A stretch of 45,045 nucleotides of DNA, taken from the NCBI RefSeq assembly GCF_000739715.2, contig NZ_BBJC02000001.1, positions 154,061 through 199,105 of the forward strand, in the 5' to 3' direction. The DNA is from Falsirhodobacter sp. alg1 (lineage in GTDB: Bacteria; Pseudomonadota; Alphaproteobacteria; Rhodobacterales; Rhodobacteraceae). The notes beneath the pieces were generated by a model. That model saw only the letters and a list, made by a program, of their open reading frames with translations. It was not told where the DNA came from and did not search any database. Shown piece by piece: positions 35,595 through 44,433 of the stretch; the stretch's first letter is position 1, and every line of letters starts with the position of its first letter. A program made the position numbers and the translations under genes.

Positions 35595-35656
35595 GGGCCT
35601 ACATCATCTTCATTCTTTCTTTTAAAGAGTCTTATTAAGAATAAGAGGGGAACGAG

Positions 35657-36094
35657 ATGACCGACCTGCTGATCGGCGCCTATCCATGGATCAAGGCATT
35701 TCATGTGATCGCCGTCATCGCGTGGATGGCAGGGATTTTTTACCTTCCCCGCCTTTTTGTGTATCATGCCGAGAATGACGTACCGGAAGCACTGTTCCTG
35801 ACGATGGAACGGCGGCTTCTGAAGGCGATCATCAATCCGGCCATGATCGCCACCTGGATTTTCGGCCTATTGCTGGTGGCGACGCCAGGTGCGGTTGATT
35901 GGGGGCAGATCTGGCCATGGACCAAGGCCATATCAGTTCTGGCGATGACGGGCTTTCATGGTTGGCTTTCCGCCCGCCGCAAGGACTTCGAGCGGGGAGA
36001 CAACAAGCTGACGGGCCGGACCTACCGGATCATGAACGAAGTACCGACGCTGCTGATGATCGTCATCGTCCTGTCGGTGATTGTCCGGTTCTAG
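35657..36094 (+). CDS. hemJ: protoporphyrinogen IX oxidase HemJ
   Basis: An inner-membrane heme-biosynthesis enzyme, the oxygen-independent protoporphyrinogen oxidase common in alphaproteobacteria. The 145 residues have four membrane segments; the first carries the essential histidine H16 in WIKAFHVIAVIAWMAGIFYLPR, a HemJ signature, and lysine K82-region GQIWPWTKAISVLAM is also conserved. AGAGGGGAACG upstream of ATG 35657 is the ribosome-binding site. It lies immediately right of the putative oriC and 132 bp before rho. In other alphaproteobacteria hemE or other heme genes occupy this spot. Confidence 0.95.
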   Translation: MTDLLIGAYPWIKAFHVIAVIAWMAGIFYLPRLFVYHAENDVPEALFLTMERRLLKAIINPAMIATWIFGLLLVATPGAVDWGQIWPWTKAISVLAMTGFHGWLSARRKDFERGDNKLTGRTYRIMNEVPTLLMIVIVLSVIVRF

Positions 36095-36226
36095 TTGACT
36101 CAACTGGGTCAGGCGAATATGCGGGTTGGGCAGGGTCGTCCGACCCACTGCATTTTCCGTTTTGACGTGATCGCTGTGAGCCCTTCTTTCGGGCGTCGCG
36201 CCCCCAAAGATAAGTTTTTCTCCCGC
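36095..36226 (+). promoter_or_regulatory. rho leader region
   Basis: 132 bp between hemJ and the rho start. A 6-bp inverted repeat GGGTCG (36133-36138) / CGACCC (36141-36146) with a 2-nt loop, and a small GCCC/GGGC hairpin near 36180-36193, are visible. TTGACG at about 36162-36167 is a possible -35. No ribosome-binding site is evident before ATG 36227. Autogenous control of rho through its leader is known in other bacteria but cannot be shown here. Confidence 0.4.
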
Positions 36227-37513
36227 ATGAACGATATTCCTGAAACACTCGAACGCCTCAACCTGTCCGATCTGAAGGCGAAAACGCCCGCAGACCTTCT
36301 GTCCATGGCAGAAGAGTGGGAGATCGAGAATGCGCCCTCCATGCGGAAGGGCGAGATGATGTTCCAGCTGCTGAAGGAACATGCCGAGGAAGGCTGGGAA
36401 ATTGGCGGCGACGGTGTTCTGGAGGTTCTGCAGGACGGTTTCGGCTTCTTGCGGTCACCGGAGGCGAACTATCTGTCCGGGCCGGACGATATCTATGTCA
36501 GCCCTGACATGATTCGGCAGTATTCGTTGCGGACGGGTGATACCGTAGAGGGCGTTATCAAGGCCCCAAGCGAAAGCGAACGCTATTTTTGCCTGACCCG
36601 CGTGCAGAAAATCAACTTCGATACGCCCGAGAATGCGCGTCACAAGGTCCATTTCGACAACCTGACGCCGCTTTATCCCGATGAGCGCTTGAAGATGGAA
36701 ATCGAGGATCCGACGATCAAGGATCGCTCTGCGCGGATTATCGACCTCGTCTCGCCGATCGGTAAAGGCCAGCGCGCTCTGATCGTGGCCCCACCGCGGA
36801 CCGGTAAGACGGTTCTGCTGCAGAATATTGCCAATTCGATCGAAACGAATCATCCGGAATGCTATCTGATCGTTCTTCTGATCGACGAACGGCCCGAAGA
36901 AGTTACGGATATGCAGCGCAGCGTGAAAGGGGAGGTTGTTTCCTCCACCTTTGACGAGCCGTCGACGCGCCACGTTGCCGTGGCCGAGATGGTAATCGAG
37001 AAAGCGAAGCGCTTGGTAGAGCATAAACGGGATGTCGTGATCCTGCTGGACAGTATCACACGCCTGGGACGTGCGTTTAACACGGTTGTTCCGTCTTCCG
37101 GCAAGGTTCTGACCGGCGGTGTGGATGCGAACGCGCTGCAACGGCCCAAACGGTTCTTCGGCGCGGCGCGGAATATCGAAGAAGGTGGATCGCTGACCAT
37201 CATTGCAACGGCCCTGATCGATACGGGAAGCCGGATGGATGAGGTCATCTTCGAAGAATTCAAAGGCACCGGTAACTCGGAGATCGTCTTGGATCGGAAA
37301 GTGGCGGATAAACGCGTTTTCCCTGCGATGGACATTCTGAAATCCGGTACGCGGAAAGAAGATCTGCTGGTCGAGAAATCCGATCTGCAGAAAACCTATG
37401 TTCTGCGCCGTATTCTGAACCCGATGGGTACGACAGATGCCATCGAGTTCCTTATCTCGAAGCTGAAACAGACAAAATCAAACTCCGATTTCTTCGATTC
37501 GATGAATACCTGA
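36227..37513 (+). CDS. rho: transcription termination factor Rho
   Basis: A hexameric RNA-dependent ATPase/translocase that ends transcription. From ATG 36227 it is 428 residues, the usual size, beginning with the Rho N-terminal domain ([20 protein letters not shown]). The RNA-binding cold-shock-like domain has [24 protein letters not shown]. Walker A is [12 protein letters not shown] near 188-199, Walker B is [16 protein letters not shown], and the Q/R loops include [19 protein letters not shown] longer in-frame start at 36095 was rejected because its first 44 residues are not Rho-like. Confidence 0.97.
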   Translation: MNDIPETLERLNLSDLKAKTPADLLSMAEEWEIENAPSMRKGEMMFQLLKEHAEEGWEIGGDGVLEVLQDGFGFLRSPEANYLSGPDDIYVSPDMIRQYSLRTGDTVEGVIKAPSESERYFCLTRVQKINFDTPENARHKVHFDNLTPLYPDERLKMEIEDPTIKDRSARIIDLVSPIGKGQRALIVAPPRTGKTVLLQNIANSIETNHPECYLIVLLIDERPEEVTDMQRSVKGEVVSSTFDEPSTRHVAVAEMVIEKAKRLVEHKRDVVILLDSITRLGRAFNTVVPSSGKVLTGGVDANALQRPKRFFGAARNIEEGGSLTIIATALIDTGSRMDEVIFEEFKGTGNSEIVLDRKVADKRVFPAMDILKSGTRKEDLLVEKSDLQKTYVLRRILNPMGTTDAIEFLISKLKQTKSNSDFFDSMNT

Positions 37514-37529
37514 GTTTCAGGAGCGGCAG

Positions 37530-38798
37530 ATGGACACGATCTATGCCTTGGCAAGTGCGCGGGGGCGAGCGGGTATTGCGGTCATTCGCATATCCGGTCC
37601 TGCCGCATTCGATGCTGTTGCCTCGTTCGACGTATCGCTTCCACCTGTCAGACAAGCTGGACTTCGGAAGTTGTCCGACAAGTCGGTAGAGCTGGATGAA
37701 GCGCTGGTTCTTCTGTTCGAGGCGGGGCAGAGCTTTACGGGTGAACGGGTTGCCGAGCTGCATATTCATGGCAGCCCCGCGACGATTTCCGCGGTGCTTC
37801 GGGCTCTTTCCACGCGTAATGGATTGCGCTTGGCAGAGGCGGGGGAATTTACCCGTCGTGCCTTGGATAACGGATGTCTGGATCTGGCGCAGGTGGAAGG
37901 TCTTGCAGATCTGATAGACGCTGACACCGAAGCCCAGCGTCGTCAGGCGCTGCGTGTTCTATCCGGGGCCATCGGTAAGCGGGCAGAACGCTGGCGCGGT
38001 GATCTGATCCGGGCCGCAGCCCTGATCGAGGCGACAATCGATTTCGCAGATGAAGATGTGCCCATTGATGTCACACCGGAGGTGTCTACGCTGATCGCAT
38101 CGGTGTTGACCGATTTGCGGGTAGAAGCGGCGGGTGCCCCGATTGCCGAGCGGATACGTGACGGATTCGAAGTGGCGATCCTAGGCGCGCCAAATGCCGG
38201 AAAATCTACTCTTCTCAATATGTTAGCTGGTCGTGAGGCGGCATTGACATCAGATGTGGCAGGGACAACCCGAGATGTGATCGAGGTCCGTATGGATCTT
38301 GCAGGGTTGCCAGTGACGCTTCTTGATACGGCAGGGCTACGGACAACCGATGACCGTATCGAGACATTGGGGATTGAAAGGGCAATGGATCGCGCCGCAC
38401 GGTGTGATCTTCGTGTATTCCTGGACGATGGGACGGTGCTACCGCTCATGCCTGCCGACTCCGATATTGTCGTAAAGGCAAAAGCTGACCTTGGGGGCGA
38501 AGGCGTCTCTGGTCTGACAGGGCAGGGTGTAGATGTCCTGATCGATACAATCCGGCAACGGTTGGAAGTGATGGGAAGTGGCGCAGGCACATTCACGCGC
38601 GAACGCCATCGCCTGGCGGCTGTTCACGCAATTGCAGCTTTAGAATCAGCTGTGAATGAGTTAAAAGGGTTGGATCGCGGCGAGATTGCTGCCGAGTTTT
38701 TGCGAGACGCTGTCGGCCAGCTCGACTCTCTGGTTGGGCGGATTGATGTCGAAGACCTGTTGGGCGAAATTTTCGCAAGTTTTTGTATCGGAAAATAA
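37530..38798 (+). CDS. mnmE: tRNA modification GTPase MnmE (TrmE)
   Basis: With MnmG it installs the 5-aminomethyl-type modification on wobble U34 of tRNAs. The 422 residues consist of an N-terminal tetrahydrofolate-binding domain ([20 protein letters not shown]), a central helical domain, an inserted G domain with G1 GAPNAGKST near 220-228, G2/G3 [11 protein letters not shown] and LLDTAGL, and the C-terminal CIGK (419-422) with the catalytic cysteine. The G4 motif is not the usual NKxD and reads VVKAKADL, a visible departure. mnmG follows after 3 bp. Confidence 0.95.
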   Translation: MDTIYALASARGRAGIAVIRISGPAAFDAVASFDVSLPPVRQAGLRKLSDKSVELDEALVLLFEAGQSFTGERVAELHIHGSPATISAVLRALSTRNGLRLAEAGEFTRRALDNGCLDLAQVEGLADLIDADTEAQRRQALRVLSGAIGKRAERWRGDLIRAAALIEATIDFADEDVPIDVTPEVSTLIASVLTDLRVEAAGAPIAERIRDGFEVAILGAPNAGKSTLLNMLAGREAALTSDVAGTTRDVIEVRMDLAGLPVTLLDTAGLRTTDDRIETLGIERAMDRAARCDLRVFLDDGTVLPLMPADSDIVVKAKADLGGEGVSGLTGQGVDVLIDTIRQRLEVMGSGAGTFTRERHRLAAVHAIAALESAVNELKGLDRGEIAAEFLRDAVGQLDSLVGRIDVEDLLGEIFASFCIGK

Positions 38799-38801
38799 GG
38801 A

Positions 38802-40667
38802 ATGTTTCACGTGGAACATTTTGGCGTAATTGTAATCGGTGGTGGGCATGCGGGCGTTGAGGCGGCTGCAGCCTCCGCGCGTGCCGGTACCAAAACACTT
38901 TTGATTTCATTCTCGATGGACGGTATCGGGGTCATGTCCTGTAACCCGGCCATTGGCGGGCTGGGGAAGGGGCATCTCGTCCGAGAGGTTGATGCACTTG
39001 ACGGGATCATGGGGCGTGCAGGTGATCGTGCTGGTATCCAATATCGGCTATTGAACCGGCGCAAAGGCGCGGCCGTTCAAGGCCCCCGCATCCAGGCGGA
39101 TCGTAAGCTTTATAAAGCCGCGGTTCAGGATCTGCTTTCAAAAACGGAAAACCTGCAAGTTCTGGAAGCAGAAGTTGCAGGATTGGATATCCGCGACAAT
39201 ATCGTGGCCGGAGTTATTCTTTCCGACGGCGCGGTGATCGAGGCAAAATCGGTTGTCCTGACTGCAGGGACGTTCTTGAATGGCGTTATCCATATCGGAA
39301 ATCGTTCGCATCAAGGCGGGCGGCTTGGTGACCGGCCATCAGTCAAGCTGGCCGAACAGCTCGCTGCATTGAACCTTGCACGGGGGCGTCTGAAAACAGG
39401 TACGCCGCCGCGACTTGATGGACGCACGATCAATTGGGATATTCTGGATCGACAGGATGGCGATGAGCAACCTGTCATGCTCTCATTCATGAACACACAG
39501 CCTTTGGTCGATCAGGTTGCCTGCGGTGTTACCCATACCAATGCCCAGACACATGATATCGTCCGCAATAACCTCTCGCTTTCAGCAATGTACGGCGGCC
39601 ATATTGATGGGGTAGGGCCACGTTATTGCCCCTCGATCGAGGACAAGGTCGTGCGGTTCGCGGATAAGGAGTCGCATCAGATATTCCTTGAGCCTGAAGG
39701 TTTGGATGATCACACAATCTATCCTAATGGCATTTCGACATCTCTGCCTGCGCATGTTCAACTGGATTACGTCCGGACAATCCGTGGGTTGGAGGCCGTC
39801 GAAATCCTCCAACCCGGTTACGCGATCGAATATGACTATTTTGATCCGCGCGAGTTGGATGAATCCCTGCAATTGCGCGCAGTGGAGGGATTGTTCTTTG
39901 CCGGGCAGATAAATGGCACAACCGGGTATGAAGAGGCAGCTGCTCAGGGGCTCGTAGCCGGTCTGAATGCAGCGCAGCGGGTCAAGGATCAAGCGCCGGT
40001 CATTTTCAAGCGTACCGAAAGCTATATAGGCGTCTTGATCAATGACCTGACTTCACGTGGTGTAACCGAACCCTATCGCATGTTCACATCACGGGCAGAG
40101 TTCCGGCTATCGTTGCGTGCCGATAATGCGGATCAGCGATTGACTCCTATTGGTATTCAGTACGGACTTGTTGGCGAACGCAGGGACGCATCGTTCAAGA
40201 ACAAGCTTGCTTCGCTTGAAGGCGCGAAGGAAGAACTGGCATCACTTTCTATCACACCGCAGGAGCTTGTGCGGCGTGGTGCAGCAGTGAGCATGGATGG
40301 CGCGCGCCGGAATGGCTTGGCTGTTCTGTCTATTGACGGCATCACACCGTCTTTGCTCGATGACATGGCTCCGACGTTTGCCGCCTTGCCTGATCCGCTT
40401 CGTGAGCAGATCATCACAGATGCAATTTACGATAGATACTCCGCTCGCCAGCAGGCGCAGGCTGATGTCATCAATCGGGATGAGGAGCTGAAAATTCCGA
40501 AAACGCTCGATTATACCACCATATCAGGCCTTTCTAATGAGCTGACGACGAAGCTTGTCAAACGCGCCCCGGATAATATTGCTGCTGCGAAGAAGATCGA
40601 AGGAATGACGCCGTCAGCCCTGTTGTTGATCATATCCCATTCCCGCCGCGCTATGAAAGTTGCATAA
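38802..40667 (+). CDS. mnmG: tRNA uridine 5-carboxymethylaminomethyl modification enzyme MnmG (GidA)
   Basis: The FAD-dependent partner of MnmE, 621 residues. The Rossmann FAD-binding motif [19 protein letters not shown] lies at 11-29. [22 protein letters not shown] (near 47-68), the conserved-cysteine CGVTHTN segment, [18 protein letters not shown] and the C-terminal helical domain with [10 protein letters not shown] are typical. The first codons (MFHVEH) are written over a near-perfect parS sequence at 38803-38818. It lies 3 bp after mnmE, with rsmG overlapping or immediately following. Confidence 0.97.
   Translation: MFHVEHFGVIVIGGGHAGVEAAAASARAGTKTLLISFSMDGIGVMSCNPAIGGLGKGHLVREVDALDGIMGRAGDRAGIQYRLLNRRKGAAVQGPRIQADRKLYKAAVQDLLSKTENLQVLEAEVAGLDIRDNIVAGVILSDGAVIEAKSVVLTAGTFLNGVIHIGNRSHQGGRLGDRPSVKLAEQLAALNLARGRLKTGTPPRLDGRTINWDILDRQDGDEQPVMLSFMNTQPLVDQVACGVTHTNAQTHDIVRNNLSLSAMYGGHIDGVGPRYCPSIEDKVVRFADKESHQIFLEPEGLDDHTIYPNGISTSLPAHVQLDYVRTIRGLEAVEILQPGYAIEYDYFDPRELDESLQLRAVEGLFFAGQINGTTGYEEAAAQGLVAGLNAAQRVKDQAPVIFKRTESYIGVLINDLTSRGVTEPYRMFTSRAEFRLSLRADNADQRLTPIGIQYGLVGERRDASFKNKLASLEGAKEELASLSITPQELVRRGAAVSMDGARRNGLAVLSIDGITPSLLDDMAPTFAALPDPLREQIITDAIYDRYSARQQAQADVINRDEELKIPKTLDYTTISGLSNELTTKLVKRAPDNIAAAKKIEGMTPSALLLIISHSRRAMKVA
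38803..38818. promoter_or_regulatory. near-perfect parS site in the mnmG start
   Basis: TGTTTCACGTGGAACA matches the parS consensus TGTTTCACGTGAAACA at 15 of 16 positions. It overlaps the mnmG start codon (ATG at 38802) and lies about 12 kb from regB and 3.1 kb from the putative oriC edge. A ParB-binding centromere site by similarity and by proximity to parAB. Confidence 0.82.
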
Positions 40668-40668
40668 G

Positions 40669-41259
40669 GTGCGTGTTTCACGTGAAACAACCATTCGTCT
40701 GGAAGGTTTTGCAAAGCAACTTTTGCGATGGAATGGTGCAATCAATCTGATTGCCAAATCTACTGAATCCAATGTTTGGGATCGTCATATTCTTGACTCC
40801 CTACAGGTTTTTGATCTGGCGGAAGCTGGGGCGCATTGGGTTGATTTGGGGTCAGGCGGCGGCCTTCCAGGAATGGTGGTCGCGATCTGTGCCGCAGAAC
40901 TTCGTCCGGATTTATGCTTCACGTTTGTGGAAAGCGACAAACGCAAATGCACGTTTCTTCGGGAAGCTGCCCGTGAAGCGCAAATTAAGGTCAATGTAAT
41001 ATCCGAACGGATCGAAGCCATCGAACCGCTTAGGGCAGATATCCTTTCTGCGCGCGCTTTGGCAAATCTGGCCGTATTGTGTGAATATTCTGAACTGCAT
41101 CGTAAACCTTCTGGCCAATCCCTGTTTCTTAAGGGGGCCAAACATGATGCCGAGATTGCCGATGCGCAAAAGATGTGGCATTTCGAACCTGTTATCCATC
41201 CAAGCAGTACAGACCCGTCTGCTGTGATTGTTGAAATCGGGAGCATTTCGCGTGTCTGA
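40669..41259 (+). CDS. rsmG: 16S rRNA (guanine(527)-N7)-methyltransferase RsmG (GidB)
   Basis: Methylates N7 of G527 in 16S rRNA, a change tied to streptomycin sensitivity. From GTG 40669 it is 196 residues (TTG at 40660 is an alternative start overlapping mnmG). Motifs: NLIAKSTESNVWDRHILDSL and the SAM-binding VDLGSGGGLPGMV at 58-70, then VESDKRKCTFLREA and the SARALANL catalytic-loop segment. The parS site at 40674-40689 dictates its third to seventh codons (VSRET). parA overlaps its 3' end by 8 nt. Confidence 0.94.
   Translation: MRVSRETTIRLEGFAKQLLRWNGAINLIAKSTESNVWDRHILDSLQVFDLAEAGAHWVDLGSGGGLPGMVVAICAAELRPDLCFTFVESDKRKCTFLREAAREAQIKVNVISERIEAIEPLRADILSARALANLAVLCEYSELHRKPSGQSLFLKGAKHDAEIADAQKMWHFEPVIHPSSTDPSAVIVEIGSISRV
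40674..40689. promoter_or_regulatory. perfect parS centromere site
   Basis: TGTTTCACGTGAAACA, an exact 16-bp palindromic match to the bacterial parS consensus, inside the first codons of rsmG and about 0.6 kb upstream of parA-parB and 5 kb from the putative oriC. It should be the main ParB loading site. Confidence 0.95.
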
Positions 41260-42052
41260 TCAGTGCCGTATTATCGCCATCGCAAACCAGAAGGGGGGCG
41301 TTGGTAAAACAACATCGGCCATAAATCTTGCAGCAGCACTTGCTGAGAAGGGCCTCAAGACTCTGCTGGTGGATCTTGACCCCCAAGGGAATGCTTCCAC
41401 CGGATTGGGAATTGAAACCGAACAACGCGACGTTACAACGTATGATCTGCTGTTTGGCGATGTCGGTGTATCCGACGCCGTAAAGTCAACCAGTATAGAC
41501 AGGCTGTTTGTATGCCCTGCAAATGCGGATCTTGCATCGGCCGATATCCAGTTGATGGATAACGAAGATCGTATGACCATCCTTCGTTCGGCACTTCGGA
41601 CCCCGCAGGGGAGCGGAGATTTCGATTATATCCTGATCGACTGTCCACCGTCACTTAGCCTTCTGACGCTGAATGCCCTGGTTGCCGCGGACTCGGTGCT
41701 TGTTCCACTACAGAGCGAATTCTTTGCCTTGGAAGGCCTGTCACAACTGATGCTGACTGTACGGGAGGTCCGTCAGGCCGCAAATTCGGCATTACGGATC
41801 GAAGGCATTGTTCTGACCATGTACGATAAACGGAACAATCTGTCGCAACTGGTCGAAAATGATGCGCGAAAAACGCTGGGGGAACTTGTATTCGCCACCA
41901 TCATCCCGCGTAATGTCAGGGTTAGTGAGGCGCCGTCATTTGCGCTCCCGGTTCTGCAATACGATCCGAACTCGCGGGGGAGTGAGGCATATCGTGCCCT
42001 CGCAACAGAAATGACGCAGCGACATGCTGCGGTATTGAAGGTAAGCGCATGA
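41252..42052 (+). CDS. parA: chromosome partitioning ATPase ParA (Soj)
   Basis: A Walker-type ATPase that moves origins by a nucleoid-bound gradient in concert with ParB-parS. From GTG 41252 the product has 266 residues. Deviant Walker A KGGVGKTT is at 14-21 in IANQKGGVGKTTSAINLA; the conserved LLVDLDPQGNASTGLG and YILIDCPPSLSLLTLNAL follow. The start is favoured by GGGAGC upstream and an 8-nt overlap with rsmG. parB starts within its stop (ATGA). Confidence 0.96.
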   Translation: MSDQCRIIAIANQKGGVGKTTSAINLAAALAEKGLKTLLVDLDPQGNASTGLGIETEQRDVTTYDLLFGDVGVSDAVKSTSIDRLFVCPANADLASADIQLMDNEDRMTILRSALRTPQGSGDFDYILIDCPPSLSLLTLNALVAADSVLVPLQSEFFALEGLSQLMLTVREVRQAANSALRIEGIVLTMYDKRNNLSQLVENDARKTLGELVFATIIPRNVRVSEAPSFALPVLQYDPNSRGSEAYRALATEMTQRHAAVLKVSA

Positions 42053-42954
42053 TGGAACGCAAGGCTGAACGGCGCGGTCTGGGGCGAGGACTCTCCGCCT
42101 TGATGGCGGATATCAATGTGGACACTCCGGTTGAAAACGGATCACGTCGGTCCGAAACTTCGCTGCCCATCGAAAAGATTATCCCGAATCCGAACCAGCC
42201 ACGCCGTGATTTTGAACCCGCTGCGCTTTCTGATCTTGCGGCCTCCATTCGTGCCAAGGGTGTCATCCAGCCATTGATCGTTCGCCCGATCGAGGGCACG
42301 GATCAATATGAAATTGTCGCGGGAGAGCGTCGGTGGCGCGCGTCGCAGCTGGCACAATTGCATGATGTCCCTGTGGTCATCCGGGATTTCGATGATACCG
42401 AAGTGCTGGAAGTTGCCATCATTGAAAATATCCAGCGGGCTGACCTCAATCCGATCGAAGAGGCTTTGGGCTTTCGGGCATTGATGGACCGATTTGGCCA
42501 TACGCAGGAAAAACTGGCGGATGCCCTGTCAAAAAGCCGGTCGCATATTGCCAACCTGCTCCGGCTGCTGAACCTTCCCGATGATGTGCAGCGCTATCTA
42601 CGGGATGGGCAGTTGTCTGCCGGGCACGCCCGCGCGCTGATCACTTCCCAAGATGCCTCGCGCCTCGCGCGTCAGGTTATCGATAAAGGATTGTCGGTCC
42701 GCGAAACCGAACGTCTGGCCAAAGGCGTGTCAAAACCGAAGTCGGAATCCAAGCCTAGGGTCGATGTGGAAAAGGATGCCGATACCCGTGCCCTCGAATC
42801 CGACCTTACGGCCAACCTGGGGATGGAAGTGCAGATAGATCATCTGGCTGGCGGTGAAAACGGCGTAATATCAGTGCGTTACAGGTCTCTGGAGGATCTG
42901 GATAACCTTTGTCGCCTGTTGTCGTCTATGCCTCGGGGCGTGTCCAAAGCATGA
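42049..42954 (+). CDS. parB: chromosome partitioning protein ParB (Spo0J)
   Basis: A CTP-dependent clamp that loads at parS and spreads. The 301 residues start with ERKAERRGLGRGLSALMAD, the basic N-terminal ParA-stimulating stretch. The CTPase motifs are GERRWRA at 92-98 and ENIQRADLNPIEEA at 126-139. The helix-turn-helix that reads parS is at about 150-175 (GHTQEKLADALSKSRSHIANLL). The C-terminal dimerisation helix has LDNLCRLLSSM. It overlaps parA by 4 nt. The last 29 nt overlap the convergent DUF454 gene. Confidence 0.97.
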   Translation: MMERKAERRGLGRGLSALMADINVDTPVENGSRRSETSLPIEKIIPNPNQPRRDFEPAALSDLAASIRAKGVIQPLIVRPIEGTDQYEIVAGERRWRASQLAQLHDVPVVIRDFDDTEVLEVAIIENIQRADLNPIEEALGFRALMDRFGHTQEKLADALSKSRSHIANLLRLLNLPDDVQRYLRDGQLSAGHARALITSQDASRLARQVIDKGLSVRETERLAKGVSKPKSESKPRVDVEKDADTRALESDLTANLGMEVQIDHLAGGENGVISVRYRSLEDLDNLCRLLSSMPRGVSKA

Positions 42955-43282
42955 TGGCCACACAGGCCAGTATCAGGGCCTGAAACACGATGATTGGTGT
43001 TGCCAGCCCCCAGGCAACGCTGATTCCAAACACGATAACCATCGAACATGTGGCCTTCCATTTGGCACTGCGGCTGATGGTGCGGTTGGTTTGCCAGTTT
43101 CTGATGCTTGGTCCCAGGCGCGGATGTGTCAGCAACCAATGGTGCCACCGCTCGGAGGATCGTGAAAAGCAGAATGCCGCCAGCAGTATGAACGGCACCG
43201 TGGGAAGCAACGGCAGGATTACCCCCAGAAGCCCGGCCCCCAAGGCCAGAGCGCCTGCAGCGCCCCATAGTGCCCGCTTCAT
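42926..43282 (-). CDS. DUF454 (YbaN-like) small membrane protein
   Basis: A 118-residue inner-membrane protein of the DUF454/YbaN family. Membrane segments lie at about 5-40 (GLLGVILPLLPTVPFILLAAFCFSRSSERWHHWLL spans the conserved signature, given here by residues 18-52) and at about 80-112. The family's conserved LPTVPF and the SRSSERWH stretch are both present. Function is unknown. Start at ATG 43282 overlaps the hemW stop by 4 nt; a longer in-frame start is inside hemW and was rejected. Its 3' end overlaps parB by 29 nt on the opposite strand. Confidence 0.87.
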   Translation of the reverse strand: MKRALWGAAGALALGAGLLGVILPLLPTVPFILLAAFCFSRSSERWHHWLLTHPRLGPSIRNWQTNRTISRSAKWKATCSMVIVFGISVAWGLATPIIVFQALILACVAIMLWTRPEA

Positions 43283-44433
43283 GCCGCCAGTGCGGCAATG
43301 ACCGCATTCAACAGGATACGTCCTTGGGGGGTCGCACATAGCCTGTCGCCATCCAGGGTAACCATCTCCAGATCCAGCATGCGTGCCAGCCCTTTCCGGT
43401 CCAGTGCGGTAGGGGAGAGGGCCATCAAGCGGTTCAGGTCCAATCCGTCACGCAGGCGCAATCCCATCATCAGGTATTCATCGGCCTGCTCGCTGGCGGT
43501 GACAACCTCTCTCGGGGCTTCTCCATGGCCCGCCTCGGCAGCGTGCAGCCACGCCCCGGGTGCCTTTGGCGCCACCGTGGCCCACCGTGTTCCCTCCAGC
43601 GTCAGACGGCCGTGTGCACCTGGGCCAATCCCCAGATAATCGCCTCCCTGCCAGTAGATACGGTTATGGCGGCTTTCTGCACCCGCTCGGGCGTGATTGG
43701 ACACTTCGTACGCAGGCATCCCGTGCGCTTCGCACAGGTCCTGTGTCAGCGTGTACATATCCGCACCCAGATCGTCCGATGGCAGCCCGCGAAGTCCGCC
43801 TCGGGCAAAACGGTCTCCGAATGCCGTGCCGTCCTCAATGGTCAGTTGGTACATCGACAGGTGATCCACCGCCATGGACAGCGCTTCCTGCAGTTCCGCC
43901 TCCCATGCAGCCAGTGTCTGGTCCTGTCGTGCATAAATCAGATCGAAGCTGACCCGGTCGAAGGTTGACCGGGCAATGTCAAACGCCTTCCGCGCCTCGG
44001 CAACCGAATGAAGCCGGCCCAACCGGCGCAGATCGGCATCATTCAGCGCCTGCACCCCCATGGAAATGCGGTTCACACCAGCATCGGCATAGGCCCGGAA
44101 GCGGCCCGCTTCGACCGAACCCGGATTGGCTTCAAGGGTGATTTCGATGTCATTCGCATTGGGCCATGTCATGCGGATGCGCGACAGGATGGCATCCACC
44201 ACCGACGGATCCATCAAAGAGGGGGTGCCTCCGCCAAAAAACACGGTGTTCAGGACACGCCCGCTGGTTTCCGCCCCCATACGGTCAATTTCGGCCAGAT
44301 AGGCGGCCTGCCAGCGTTCCTGATCTATATTGGCCGAGACATGGCTGTTGAAATCGCAATAGGGGCATTTCGACTGGCAAAACGGCCAGTGCAGATAGAG
44401 GCCGAAGCCACCGTTCCGCCAGTCTTCCATCAC
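43279..44433 (-). CDS. hemW: heme chaperone HemW (radical SAM, coproporphyrinogen oxidase-like)
   Basis: A radical-SAM protein related to HemN; family knowledge favours heme trafficking over coproporphyrinogen oxidation. The 384 residues contain the Fe-S motif CxxxCxxC (C19, C23, C26 in FCQSKCPYCDFN), FFGGGTPSLMD, and the HemN/W C-terminal helical domain. HemN normally has an additional phenylalanine-containing CxxxCxxCxC; here the fourth ligand is absent, as expected for HemW. The start is GTG 44433 or ATG 44430; both touch the ridA stop. Confidence 0.93.
   Translation of the reverse strand: MMEDWRNGGFGLYLHWPFCQSKCPYCDFNSHVSANIDQERWQAAYLAEIDRMGAETSGRVLNTVFFGGGTPSLMDPSVVDAILSRIRMTWPNANDIEITLEANPGSVEAGRFRAYADAGVNRISMGVQALNDADLRRLGRLHSVAEARKAFDIARSTFDRVSFDLIYARQDQTLAAWEAELQEALSMAVDHLSMYQLTIEDGTAFGDRFARGGLRGLPSDDLGADMYTLTQDLCEAHGMPAYEVSNHARAGAESRHNRIYWQGGDYLGIGPGAHGRLTLEGTRWATVAPKAPGAWLHAAEAGHGEAPREVVTASEQADEYLMMGLRLRDGLDLNRLMALSPTALDRKGLARMLDLEMVTLDGDRLCATPQGRILLNAVIAALAA

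Larger units (their letters stand above)
35243..35656. other. putative chromosomal replication origin (oriC)
   Basis: A 414-bp stretch with no gene between divergent maf and hemJ. It holds clustered DnaA-box-like 9-mers: a perfect TTATCCACA at 35442-35450; TTATCCACC at 35362-35370; TTTTCCACA (minus strand) at 35378-35386; ATTTCCACA (minus) at 35394-35402; TTATCCATA at 35586-35594; and weaker ATGTCCACA at 35531-35539. Six GANTC sites lie at 35254-35631, and an AT-rich tract at about 35608-35647 could be the unwinding element. Neighbours rho, mnmE, mnmG, rsmG, parA and parB with parS are classical origin-proximal genes. Assigned from sequence and synteny. Confidence 0.8.

Noticed and set aside
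35622-35638. TTAA...TTAA pair in the putative origin resembling a CtrA site
   Set aside because: The spacing is 9 nt, not the 7 nt of the TTAA-N7-TTAA consensus, so it was not called.
36095-36226. N-terminal extension of Rho by 44 codons
   Set aside because: The added residues are not Rho-like, no ribosome-binding site precedes, and the usual Rho start sequence begins at 36227.
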